Source: Onthophagus taurus
Taxonomy: Eukaryota; Arthropoda; Insecta; Coleoptera; Scarabaeidae
Direction: 5' to 3'
DNA: 64,000 nt
Assembly: GCF_036711975.1 (NCBI RefSeq)
Contig: NC_091972.1
Coordinates: forward strand, 5,771,001 to 5,835,000
A program made the translations under genes and the position numbers. Of the stretch, positions 11,630-23,345 are shown in pieces. The notes beneath the pieces were generated by a model. That model saw only the letters and a program-made list of their open reading frames with translations. It was not told the origin of the DNA and did no database searches. Numbering within the stretch: position 1 is the first letter of the stretch; every line of letters starts with the position of its first letter.

Positions 11630-14600
11630 CTAATGAGCGGCTTGTTGAATAATAGCTCTCTAAAACATTTAAAAGGAAAAAATATTCCGGTAAATTAAAA
11701 TGAAATCAGGTAAAATTTTTGAAACACTTACTTTAATAGGAGACAAGGCGTGAGTAATTTGTAGGCCCAAACTTCTCAGAAGTACCGCAGGTGCCGCTTC
11801 AGTAGAATACAATTTTTGTAACCCATCCAAAGCTAACATTGTAGGCACATTATGTCTTTGCCTCTTTGTCTCATATTCTTTTAAATCAAGTAAACTACCT
11901 GCCAAGAAACAAACCCTCATAAAATCACCTCAAAAGATTTCCCCAATTTACAAAAATTTTTTAACCTAATTTTCTTCCCGAATAAACGGCTTCGCTTAGA
12001 ATTTCATTCAAACATTCCACATCGCCGAATCCTAAATTGACACCTTGACCTCCAAGGGGGTGCACTCGGTGAGCAGCATCTCTTTAAAAAAGGAAATAAA
12101 AAATATGTTTCAAGGTTAGTTCTCACGGCTGGTTTTTAAATCCAGCTGTTTCTCACCCCACTAAAGCAACGTTTTTACCGACGTAATTTGCCGCGTGACC
12201 GAATCCCAACGGAAAAGCAGCCCTCGATCCTTCCACGACATCACAAACACTCGGAGGTAATTGTCTCATACAATTTGGCGGCAAATTTATGAGCTTAAAG
12301 AATGTGTCTAAGATTTTGTTAGCTTCTTGAACAATATTATTTCTTTGAAACGTTTTAAACTGTTATTTCCCAATAAAAAAAAAGAAATTAATTTTAAATG
12401 ATTGATGATTGTTATATCGGGAATTTCATATAACTCGCAATATATGAACGCAGTTAGAAAACTACTATGCACTTGCACTGTCTTACATAAAATGCAACAT
12501 AGCTTAATAGTACAGGCATTGGGTAGTTTTGCAAAGGAAAAGTTTTACTTGGAAAAAGGTGACGTCCTTATGACAACCTTATGAGTTTTCGGCCGTCTTA
12601 AGAGACGCATGGCTAAACCCCAATGTTTCTAGTTCTAGTGTTAGTTCTACATTTAGTTCAATCAAAATATATTACAATGTAACGCTGAATAACCGTTAAA
12701 ACTGGAACTAACACTAGACCTAGATCTAGAAACATTCGAATTTAGCTGCACGTCTCTTAAGACGGCTAAATCAGAATGATTCTAGTTCTAGGTCTTGTGT
12801 TAGTTCTAGTGATACTGCTAGTGCAAAACTAGAACTAACACTAGACCTAGAACCAGAAACATTCGGGTTTAGCCGTCTTGAGAGACGTGCGGCTAAACAA
12901 GAATGATTCTAGTTCTAGGTATAGTGTTAGTTCTGGTAACAGTGCTAGTGTAAAACTAGAAGTAATGTCAAATTATATTGACATGTTGCATTTTATGTGG
13001 GACTAAGTAAGTAGGTACGCCCTGATTTCTAGGGAAATATATTTTAGGATACTGCATCTTAAGTGAAATTCACTGTATTGAAATTACCAAAGCACTATTG
13101 AGTTCGTCTATAAATTGATCGTTTGGAAGTTTGAGAAGATGTTTAACATTTTCTGGTGTATTTGACCAAACTAAAGAGCTTTGTTTTGAGTTCAACTGCA
13201 AATAAGAACGTTACGTTTAACATTTTTATTTTATAAAAATGTTCTTACTGGTAATAAAGCTACTGGTCCTGTTGGTAAAAATCTTTGCCAAGCTATTGTG
13301 TTTTGGTCGGTTGTCTCGGATAATTGTAATGTTGCGACTAATCCCATTTGGTTATAATTCCATGAAACGTATTGTATGCCCATAGCTTCTCTTACTTTGG
13401 AGTTAGCACCATCACAACCTAACTGTAATTATCTTAATTTTATTATCATTTTAGTCATTGTAACAAATAATTTAGTTTTTTGTAGTAAGTGGGGAAAGAA
13501 TGAAGGTGAGAATAACAATTGTAAAAATTATAAAACAAATTATAATTCCATAAAAATTGCTTAAAAATTATCAAATGTAAAATTTCAATCAAATCACGTA
13601 ACAGGAAGTGGTACTTTATCAGCACATATGCTAAGAATTTGTTGTATAAATGTCCTGAAACACATATCTTGGTCATTTGCGTGCTGGGATATGTGGTTAA
13701 AATCATTCCGCGAGTAACAAAAACATTTATATAGCTAATAATTCTTTGGTGTCTGTAATGTAAACAAGATTTAACAAAGGAATCTATAATAAATAAATTT
13801 AAATACGTGAAGTTATGTTCGAATCTTTATGATAAGACATAAATAAAAATGAATGTCAACATCTGGATATAATAACGTACTCAAATTTACTAAACTACTT
13901 TTCATTTTCTTAATTTAACTCAAACTTAGTACATCCGATTTGTTGTTTTCTTACCCTAGAACATTAATCGTTAAATTTATTGCTCAATTTAACTTTTTAC
14001 GTTAACATTCGCAAAGCGAATTCGCTTTCTATACCCGGAGTGGAGTGTGTTTATAATTTTATATATAGATTTGTACACATAGTAAAGTCTCGAGGAAAGA
14101 AGCTGGCCTCAGTCGGTTTCGGAGGTGCGATGAGAGAACCGTATCGTATAAAATTTTAGGAAAATGTCGGTAAGTAACAGACTATAATTAACATCGCATA
14201 AAAAGGGTAATTTACCACGTGTTGACCAAATTTGATTAAACATTTCTTAAACAAAAGACTTCCAAGAAAGTTTTAACAAGTGCAAAACCATAAAATCATT
14301 ATAAACGCGAAAATATGGTTATTTTAGGCTATAAACATAGCAGTTTTGAACAACAACAGTCACATAGCTGGTAAAATTGAGGAACCAACACCGTTTTGGA
14401 CCGAAGAATCTGTAGTTGAAAATGAAGATTCTGGTCAAAGTTCGATTGAAATTGATTCGGACGATTCTGATTCGCAATGTGAGATGAACGAAATGTGCAG
14501 AATAAATCAACAGATTTGGGAAGATAACGAGATTGTTGAAGATTTACACGTAAATAAATATCTCTACGATTTTTCATCTAAATTTGAATATTTATTTACC

Positions 14601-17600
14601 TGCAGGCTTTACCAGGTGTAGATGATCTTTTTGAAAATATTTCCAAAGATAACATAAACACGAAGGATAATTTATCCAGTGCTTTATTAATAGCTTCATG
14701 GTTGGCAAAAGATAAATTAATTAAACGTTGTTTAGATGAAGGTGTTGACCCTAATGTTATGGATATAAAAGGAAGGTAAATAAATACATTCAAAAAATGA
14801 CTTTGAAAATTTAAAAAAAATAACTTTTTTTAGAACACCACTTCATTTAGCTTCTATATCGGGTGGACCAGAATGTTTAAAGATGTTAATCGAACACGGC
14901 GCCGATGTAAGAAAATGGGATCGATTATTTAAAGTAACTCCATTACATTGTGCAGCTAGTAAAGGACACATTTGTTGCGTAAAAATTTTAATTAAACACG
15001 GCGCCGATGTTAACGCAAATCTTAGCCAGAAAAGTCCGTTACATTACGCCGTTCAAAGTGAAGCCATCGAATGTATTAAAGAATTATTAGAAGCTGGTGC
15101 GCTGCCATACACTTCGCAGGTAAAGAACTCATAATTTTTTTTGTGAGTAATGAAATGTAACATCAAAGAATTATGACGAAATATCTTTCTAGAAAGACAT
15201 TAACTCATCAATAAAAAAATCCTCTTGATGTGTATTATTTTTAGGTTTTTAGTGAAACTCCGTTACACGTGGCAGCAGCGATGGGTTCTCCAGAAATTTT
15301 AAAATTACTTTTAAGTTACGGAGCATCCGTTTCAGTTCAATGTGGCGCCGAAAGACAAACTGCACTTCACTTGGCAGCCGCCGATGGAGAGTTGAAATGC
15401 GTTGAAATTTTATTAGATTCTGGAGCGGACATTGAGTCAAAAAATCGAAAACATCAAACTCCTTTACATTTAGCGACGTTATACCAATCAACGGAAATTT
15501 TAGAATTATTATTAAAACGAGGAGCTAGTCCAAACGCCCGAGATATCGATGGGAGGACACCTTTACACACCGCTATTGTTAAATTTTCTCGTTCTTGTGA
15601 TATCCCCAAAACGCTATTAAATGCAGGAGCAGATGTTAATCAACCAGACATTTATGGTTACACTCCTTTACATCTCGCCGCATTAAACGAATTCTCGCAA
15701 TGTGTAATGTTGTTATTGAGCTTTGGAGCAAATATGACTGCAAGAACAAATGGTGGAATATCAGCTTTAACATTTATAACAAGAAGAACGCCGGATATAA
15801 TTCCGAAATTTCGCGCTAAATTAGACACTTCGATTCGATTGAACGATCACGAGATAGGCGACGTCGATTGTGAATTAAAATTAAATTTTAAGGTTCTAGT
15901 TCCATCCGTGGCAAACGGTGAAACTGATTTACTGTTAAACTTCATTGAAGTGGGACACAAAGAAATTTTAATGCATCCGTTATGCGAGACGTTTTTATTT
16001 TTGAAGTGGAGAAGAATAAGAAAATTTTTCTTATTCAGTTTATTTTATCACGCTTTATTCGTTTTTTTGTTTACCGCTTATATTTTAGGGGTTTATTTAA
16101 AAGGTTGCGTTATTGAAAAAGTAAATAATTCAACAACAAATGATTCAAATAAAGATATTCCTTGTGAAATCCCAACTTCATTAACAATCGTCGCTTATTT
16201 CTTAATAATATTAAATTGTATGTTAATGGGAAAAGAGATCTTTCAAATAACACACAGTTGGTTAATTTATATTAAAGAATGGGAAAATTGGTTGCAATGG
16301 TTAATTATAATCAGCGTTTTTTGTTGTGTATCGCCTCATTCGAATGATTTAAAGTCAGATTTAAGCGAATGGCAACATCACGTAGCAGCCATTAGTATCT
16401 TTTTGACATGGCTTGAATTGATGATGATTGTAGGAAGGTTTCCCATTTTTGGTCTTTATATTCAAATGTTTAAAACCGTTTCAGTAAACTTTTCAAAATT
16501 TCTTATGGCGTATATGTGGTTAATTATGGCTTTTGGACTTAGTTTTGGTGTTCTCTGTTCCAATTATAAAGCATTTAAAAATCCTGCTTATGCTTTATTA
16601 AAAACAATCATTATGATGTCTGGTGAATTAGAATATGAAGACGTTTTCTTTGATGAAGACGCTCCTATAATTCATCCTTACACAGCGCATCTTATGTTAT
16701 TACTTTTTGTGGTTTTAGTGACGATAATTCTTGCTAATCTTATGGTGGGTTTAGCCGTTAGCGATATACAAGGTTTGCAAAGAAGCGCGGGTTTGGATAG
16801 ATTGGTTCGTCAAGCAGAATTAGTTGCGCATTTAGAAAGTATGTTATTTTCAAAGTTATTGTATTGTGTTCCGCGCAGATTATTAGCTTGTTTACATAAA
16901 CAAGCTTTATTGATGAGATCTGATTATGATTGGGCTTTGTATATTAAACCAAACGATCCGAGAGAACAAAAAATTCCTAAAGAAATTATTAAAAGTATTT
17001 ATAAATTGGTTGTAGGGAGAAAAGATAAACAAAAACGAAAAAGGAGAAGTAATAAATCGAGATGTGGCGATAAAGAATTAATTTCTCGAGTTAATTCAAA
17101 TACAAGTTCCATATCTAGAGAAAAAATGTAAATTTATATGTTGTTTTAATTAAATGTTTTATACACAAATTATTGTGCTTACCAATAAATCACAAGTAAA
17201 ACTCTTTCCTGATTCTAATTCCACACAAACCAAATCATCAATGTTCATACCTAAGTTACATTTTTTTACTTTAGCTTCATTAATTATATTAATGTTAGGC
17301 AATGATTTTGTTTCTTCCATAACAGCATGTAACAATAAATTATTCTCAACAATAAAAGCTACTTCTTTTTTCATATCATCCTCCTCAAACTCAATCATTG
17401 AGTCTGATAAGGCATCCCAAACTTGTAATTTACAGACAGGTCCATATCGGACACTTTCAATTCGTTTCCAAGCCCCAATTCTAGTTAACAAGCTTTTTGT
17501 ACTTGGATTCAAGGCAACCACTCGATTACTATATTTTTCTGAAGGTGTGTATTTGATTTCTTTGGAACCTTCGAGAAGGAGCACCTTATTATTTGACAAT

Positions 17601-17826
17601 TTCGGATTTTTACCTGCGAAATAATTAAATTAAAAAGACTTATTAAAATATGTATTGAAAAATTACCTAAAGTACATGCCAAAGTTGTTCCAACCATTCC
17701 ACCACCGGCTATTATTATATCATAATGATTTTCAGTTGATGTAGATAAATTTTTCATTGTAGAAAATGAAGCGTTTCTCGTTGCAAGAAGTTGACGATAA
17801 AAATTTAACATTTTTGGCGAATACAT
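11630..17826 (-). CDS. COQ6: Ubiquinone biosynthesis monooxygenase COQ6, 8 exons, about 462 aa
   Basis: A FAD-dependent hydroxylase of mitochondrial coenzyme Q synthesis; family knowledge places it on the matrix side of the inner membrane. Exons: 17667-17826, 17183-17613, 13249-13422, 13088-13195, 12157-12359, 11966-12081, 11732-11898 and 11630-11659. They join in phase with GT-AG borders into 462 codons, close to the usual family length. Visible motifs are the N-terminal dinucleotide fold [12 protein letters not shown] (residues 34-45) after a presequence-like start, LGCDGANS (about 198-205), [13 protein letters not shown], and the second FAD motif [20 protein letters not shown] (about 355-374). 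The last exon encodes nine residues. Intron 2 (13423-17182) holds the entire pyrexia-type channel gene on the other strand. Intron 4 holds a palindromic repeat cluster. Confidence 0.93.
12585..12970. repeat. Palindromic CTAGTTCTAG-family repeat cluster in COQ6 intron 4
   Basis: Alternating inverted modules: GTTTAGCCGTCTTGAGAGACG and its complement flank stretches built from CTAGTTCTAGGTCTAGTGTT and its complement. About three palindromic modules occur here. The same family occurs at 26695-26945, 35641-35735, 38757-39500 and 57495-59292. Confidence 0.8.
14164..17131 (+). CDS. pyx: Pyrexia-type TRPA channel, 5 exons, about 856 aa
   Basis: A cation channel of the TRPA group, at the plasma membrane; in Drosophila, pyrexia is a heat-activated channel. 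Exons: 14164-14169 (Met-Ser only), 14328-14549, 14606-14775, 14834-15119 and 15245-17131. All junctions are in phase with GT-AG borders. An acidic N-terminus is followed by about nine ankyrin repeats (about residues 80-430; [56 protein letters not shown]). Six membrane segments follow: S1 near 490-515, S5 [20 protein letters not shown], a pore helix with [17 protein letters not shown], and S6 near 710-732 ([18 protein letters not shown]). A basic tail ends the protein. The two-codon first exon is inferred from a good donor and a Kozak-like ATG. The gene lies wholly in COQ6 intron 2. Confidence 0.9.
17184..17189 (+). terminator. Probable polyadenylation signal of pyx, inside COQ6 exon 2
   Basis: AATAAA 53 bp after the pyx stop codon. 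It sits one base inside the 3' border of COQ6 exon 2 (17183) on the opposite strand, so the pyx transcript end would overlap COQ6 mRNA antisense. No earlier canonical signal is visible. Confidence 0.5.
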
Positions 17827-17829
17827 TGT

Positions 17830-18500
17830 TTTTGAATGTAGTTTTAAGAAGCAAATTAGTTTAAATTATTAAACCTAATACGTTGAGGTTATGTTATTTT
17901 TGACAATATAAATAAATTAAGTAGAATTCTGTTTTAACGTCGAATTTGAAAGTTATTAAGATTGCGTGTAGATGGCGACGTAGTCGAAATGGAGTTTTGG
18001 GAAATCGTATCTTAAGAACGAATGGAGATATCATCATGAAATAAAGAACATTTTAAAGGAAATTTGACGAAGATTTAATGTGCCATAAATAATTTCTTAT
18101 TTTCCATAAATAAGATGATTTTTTTAAATCAACTTGGCAAAAATTGTATCTCAAGAACTAATTGAGATATCATTATGAAATAGAAAGCAATTTAGTGCAA
18201 ATTTACTTCAAATTTCAGGCGTCAGACATGGGTCAGTATGTAATTGATAAATGTAGGAATTGTAGTTTGTGTAAATGAGAAAGTAAAAATGAGTCATATC
18301 TTAAACTTTTTTTAAATATTTCTGTTTAGTCATTCTTACTTAAAATACCAGGTGATATTTTCTAAAATTCCAATTATAACTAACACTATTAAAGAAAAGC
18401 TCCTGGTAACAACATATCGATTAGCCTGCATGTTGCTATGGTGTTACTTTTTAAGGTCAAAAGCACACGAACTTCCAATAGCTAACAAAACCTATCTGAC
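17830..18500. other. Divergent promoter region between COQ6 and FAM161
   Basis: About 675 bp separates the start codons of COQ6 (minus) and FAM161 (plus). No TATA box is obvious. A diverged internal repeat, AATCGTATCTTAAGAACGAA (about 18003) and AATTGTATCTCAAGAACTAA (about 18133), each followed by TGGAGATATCAT or TTGAGATATCAT, marks a small local duplication. Confidence 0.45.
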
Positions 18501-18503
18501 GCT

Positions 18504-20769
18504 ATGTCTGACCATACGAGTGCAGTTTTTAATAATTCCTGTTTAAAAATTCCTAGAAATCCCGTAAATAAACAACCGTTTCCCGTTTACGATCAAAAGT
18601 TTATACATCACTTGGAAAACCAAGCGAGAAAGCTAAGTTTGGAATCGGACTGTTTAAATATTAATAATAAATCGAAAGGCGCATCTGAAAAAACTTTGAA
18701 ATCGTTTATCGAATTTTACGATAGTATACCAGATTACGACGAATTAAATCATTTATCGAATAAAGAATTTTATAGGAGATTAGAAATTTTAAAAGAAAAA
18801 CAAAGAGATTATTATGAATACCTTGATAGAAATGGAGATTGGATTGATGAATACAAAAATTTAAATAACGATGAATGTAAACGAAAACATTCAAATAAAT
18901 CAATTCTTAACGTACACAAAGAAGATAATGAATCGATATCATCGTGTGAAAAAGATATAAAACCACCTTCGAGGAGATCTGTAAGGATTGAAAGTCCGTC
19001 AGAAAAATTTAGTCCTGAAGAATCACCGGATTTACCATATTTCCGATCAAAATCTAGGGCAAACGTTTCATCTTCTGCAGGATCAAAGGGGCATAACACG
19101 ACAAACGATTCGTTTTGGGATTTTTGCAGCGTTGATGAATGTCCTTTTGATCAAAATTTAACAACTCGTAGTGCTCCAAATAGTCCTTGTAAATCTAAAT
19201 TTGGATTAAATGATGGAATAACAATTCCAAAACCATTTGAAATGACTGTCAGGTATTAAGTTAACAAAAAAAATTTTACCGAAAGTAACATTTTTTTTAG
19301 AGATGAAGAAAACAAAATTGTCGATGATATTATGGTAAAAACAAAAAAGAATAAACGAGAAGAAAAACATGAAATGTTTAGGGCAAATCCGGTCCCAATT
19401 GAATCCCAAATTCCTTTATTCGATAAAATAATGTCTGATCAAGAGAAGAGGAGGCAAAAGATTAAAAAGAAAAGTAAAGCGGCTTTAAAGGCTCAAATGA
19501 GACCTTTTTCGTTTACAAAACGAGATGAAGAAATTCAAGCGATTACTAGAAGGTTATCGAAATCTTCTCCCTGTATATTTCTTGAATCAACCCCGGTTAA
19601 ATATAAACCATTCAAGGCTAAACCAATTCCAAAACATATTTTTAGTGATTATATTTATCAAAAAATGAATGAGGATGAATTTTATAGGTAAAAATCTGCT
19701 AAAGACTTCGTATTTGTTTGGACCTTCTTGTATAAAGTTATAAATAATCATGTATTAATTACGAATTCTTCTAGAGCGCTTCAAAAAAAAATTAGATCAG
19801 AAGAAATGCTAAAAGCTTCCTCGTTACCACCATCGATGGCTAAACGAGAAACAAAAAGACCAAAATACATTGTTTGCCCAAGATCTTTTAGGGATTTCGA
19901 TATTGATCAAAGAGTTGTAGAAAAAATAATGAGGGAAAAAATTAATAATGATGGCGAGAATATAACGAACCTTGAAAGAGAATTGGAAGAGTTAGAAAAA
20001 TTAGAAAATGATTTTTTAAGAAAAAATCCAAAAAGTTATAAATCAAAAAGAAAGTTGAAAGTAATTAATTACTTTTTTATGATAAACTATTTTTTATGAT
20101 ACCTTTTTAGAATAAACATAACAGGCAATGTTCTTCCGCTGAAACTAAAACAACCAATAGATCATTTTCGGCAATGGACGCGGTAAGTAGATCAAATCTT
20201 GCAGCCGTTTTAAGAATACAAACTGCAAGACGAAAAATGGAACTAGAAATGTGTAAAAAACTGGAAGAGGTTAAACTTCGCGATGAAGCGCGATGGAAAG
20301 AAAAAGTGATGAGGAAAAAACCGGTTTGGCAAGAGCTCCAATACAGTCATGAAGAAGATTTAGCGATGCGTCTCCAATTAAGGAGAGACGAAGAAAAACT
20401 TAGAAACGAAGAACACAAACATAGGATGCAAATAATGCTTGGACGGGTTAAGCAGCAACCTACTTTATTCGAAAGACAATCAAAGGTACATTAAATTAGT
20501 AAAATTACGCATCAAAATAGTAAAATTAATTAAAATAGCTTAGGAACTCGAAAACTAGAGAAGAATTGCTGGCAAATTTGTATAAAGATTTGAGAAATTA
20601 TTCTTCAAATTCCAGTGATGTTTCTGATAGAAAGTGTATTGAAACTAAGGATGAAGCTATTCAAGCTCATTTTGAAGATTTTTTCGATAAGGAGGGGGAA
20701 GGTGCAATTTTAAAAAAGAGTAGTTCTAGAAAAAAAATTGATGAATGTTTATGTCAATGTGAAAATTAA
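18504..20769 (+). CDS. FAM161: FAM161 family centrosome/cilium protein, 5 exons, about 675 aa
   Basis: FAM161 proteins bind microtubules at centrioles and ciliary bases through the UPF0564 domain. Exons: 18504-19252, 19301-19687, 19775-20060, 20111-20485 and 20539-20769, joining in phase into 675 codons. The N-terminal third is low-complexity and charged. The conserved part starts at about residue 250 with PVPIESQIPLFDKIMSDQE, AQMRPFSFTKRDEEIQ, FKAKPIPKHIF and LPPSMAKRE, then basic coiled-coil segments (AAVLRIQTARRKME, LRRDEEKLRNEEH, PTLFERQSK). For exon 5 I chose the acceptor TAG|CTTAGG at 20538, because the next AG would put a stop in frame. AATAAA follows at 20776. The 3' end converges on CSP1, with the stop codons 83 bp apart. 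Confidence 0.88.
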
Positions 20770-20852
20770 TTCGTTAATAAAATCAATAAAAAATACAGTG
20801 AAGCAATCTAATATAAAAATAATATAAAAGTAAATATTGTAATCTTTCCATT

Positions 20853-22891
20853 TTATGGTTTTACATTATCCATAATCCATTTAGTGTATGATGACAGTCT
20901 TGTGTATATACCTGGATAAAATTGTCCGCATCGTGCTGGTCCATATGAAACCAATCCAACTTGAACGGTTTTGATGACACCATTAACATTTACAGCTGTC
21001 ATAATAGGACCACCACTATCTCCATTACAAGAATCTTTACCGTCTTGTACACTAGTACAAAGTTGTGAATCAAAAATTGTAACAGGTACTTGTTTTATAC
21101 AGACATTATTCTCTTCATACGGAACTGCTGCTTTAAGAAGTACCGAACTGGGTCTACCTAAAATTTTTTAATGATTAAATGTAAATATTAATTTAGGAAA
21201 TATTTTTTACCATATTCGGTGCGTCCCCAACCAACAACGAGAAGATTTTTTAGTGATTTAGGTGTTAGACTTTCGGTTATAGGTAAACAAACAGGTTTAA
21301 CCGCCTCTGAAAAATTATAAAATTTTTATCCCAATATTATGATTAAAAAAGTTTATCTCACTATTAAATACAGCATCTTTTCGTAAACGAATCAACGCTA
21401 TGTCGAAACCCAATGTTGCAATTTGGTAGCTTGGATGAATTGTAGCGTCCGCTTTGGTGACATCAAAATCTTGATGTGGAGGAGCACACGTCGTTACTCC
21501 TCTTATTGTAACGCAATCAACTGGGGTTAAAAAGTCGTATTCTCCCAAACGTACACCGATGCTAAAAATGAATAAGTTTTATAATGAATTGTGATGATAA
21601 AGGTTTAAGAAATACAGATTTGGTGTTATACAATGAGCTGCCGTTAAAACATATCTTTTATTAATCAACGATGCTCCACAACTATATGGAATAGCTTTTT
21701 CTGAAACGATTAAATTTATTATTATCCAATTTTATGTTAAGTATCTAATATCTTACTGGATACGTATTTAAGCGCAGCCTGCCAAGGAAATTCTAACAAA
21801 TCCGCTCTATCACCGTTTGTAATTCTAACAAGAGCTTCAGCTTGCCCGCAATCCACTGTTGGTAATAAACTTGCATTGTTTGATTGAGGAAGTGTCAGCG
21901 TGTTTGGACAACATACTTTTGTTGTCGTTCCGTCGTAACCGCAAAAATATTTTTGTAATTGAAGTCTTATATCGGTTGTTATTGAGTTGCCATTGATAAT
22001 ATTTATTATTGGCTGACAATCAAGAATGTTAATACACCGGCCGATTTCGCCAGTGGGTGTTATACACGTTGATTCTTAAAAAAAGTTTTATTTATATTTC
22101 AACAGTTTTTTTATGACTCGTTGCATAATTTTAAGCACATGGAGAGTATCTCAACTCAACCTGGTTAATGCCAGTTAGTGATAAATGTAGATATCTCAAG
22201 ACAATGTATCAGGTGTTGAACACTGAATGATAATTGGAAATTAATTGAAGAGGTAAAAACGGGCATCTTTTAAAAGATAAACACAAATATTTAGAAACAG
22301 GTATTTGTAGTAGGATTCTCCACCGTTGAAAACATTTTAGAAAGCGTTATAAAACGTCTGGTTCTTAATCAAAACGGTAGGTATACAAAATCCCCTATAA
22401 AAACTCTCGAAAAATGGTTTTATTGATTTCAAAAAATTCTTCAAAAACTTCACGAACTTTATAGCTACACCACATATAAGTTGACCATGAACTAATGATA
22501 TTTTATTATAAAATACCTACAGGCAAGGAAAGCCTTCAAAATAATTAGTCGCTGTTTACATAATTTTGTTTTTTGGGAATGCGTTGAACTCTAGGAGAAT
22601 TAACAAAATCTTATGATTAATAATATTGATTTATTATTTAAGAAATTTAAATTATTCAATAAGATAATTACCTTCTACACAATTAAAAACTTAATTAAAA
22701 AGTAGTTAGGGTCAATGAAATTTTGATTGTAATACTATGTATGTATATTAAAATTATACCGTGAGTCACAAAAATACCTTGTATGTGTAATATATTTAAA
22801 TAGTACGTTACTTACGTTGTATTAACTGTGATTTTGAATGAGATATGAAATAACACAATAAAAGCGCAATTAAGTTTGTTTTTAACTCCAT
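20853..22891 (-). CDS. CSP1: clip-domain trypsin-like serine protease, 6 exons, about 359 aa
   Basis: A secreted zymogen of the CLIPB-like type; relatives activate prophenoloxidase or Spaetzle in haemolymph. Exons: 22816-22891, 21757-22074, 21616-21700, 21362-21561, 21211-21306 and 20853-21157, all in phase. Residues 1-22 form a signal peptide (LIALLLCYFISHSKSQ). One clip domain (about 28-77) has six cysteines: CITPTGEIGRC, ILDC, YFC and KVCC. The activation site is LVR|ITNG. His is in VLTAAHC, Asp in DIALIRL and Ser in CNGDSGGP. Asp six residues before the Ser predicts cleavage after Arg/Lys. The extra VDC...TCAPP loop cysteines typical of this group are present. Unlike its neighbours it lacks the CAGG block before the S1 loop (LCTSVQDGKDSC). 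Confidence 0.92.
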
Positions 22892-22934
22892 GATTATTTT
22901 CGAATCAATGTTACAGAATCTCGAGTGGACGTTG

Positions 22935-22942
22935 TTTATATA
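22935..22942 (-). promoter_or_regulatory. TATA box of CSP1
   Basis: TATATAAA on the minus strand, 44-51 bp upstream of the start codon at 22891. CSP2, CSP3, CSP5 and CSP6 have TATA boxes at similar positions. Confidence 0.6.
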
Positions 22943-23345
22943 GCGAAGAACCTTGTAGGAACGCTTGCAAAAAACCTGTTTTAAAAGAATTATTTTTTTC
23001 CGTTTTACACCAAACTAATTTGACTAGGACGTTAAAACCGGATAGTTAATGGATACAGATAAGGTATTCGTATTAATACTTATTTATTATCAAATTATAC
23101 AAAAATTCCAGGTTTTTGAATGAATAAATAACACAAAACCTTCCTGCATAATTTCACTTTTATTATAATTTCATAAAAAAAATTACAAAAATTAAATTTA
23201 AGATCTAAATATTATCAAGTCAAGGATACAAGCGTGATAAAAAGTGGTAAGCATATTATAGAAAGAACAATTTTGAATGTTGAGGTTAATCTGGAAAATG
23301 AAAGAATGTAACAGCGAGAAACCAGTAGTAAGAACTTGTTTTATA

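Noticed and set aside
17154-17624. 156-codon plus-strand frame after pyx
   Set aside because: It is the antisense shadow of COQ6 exon 2, whose reading frame and splice sites are well supported.
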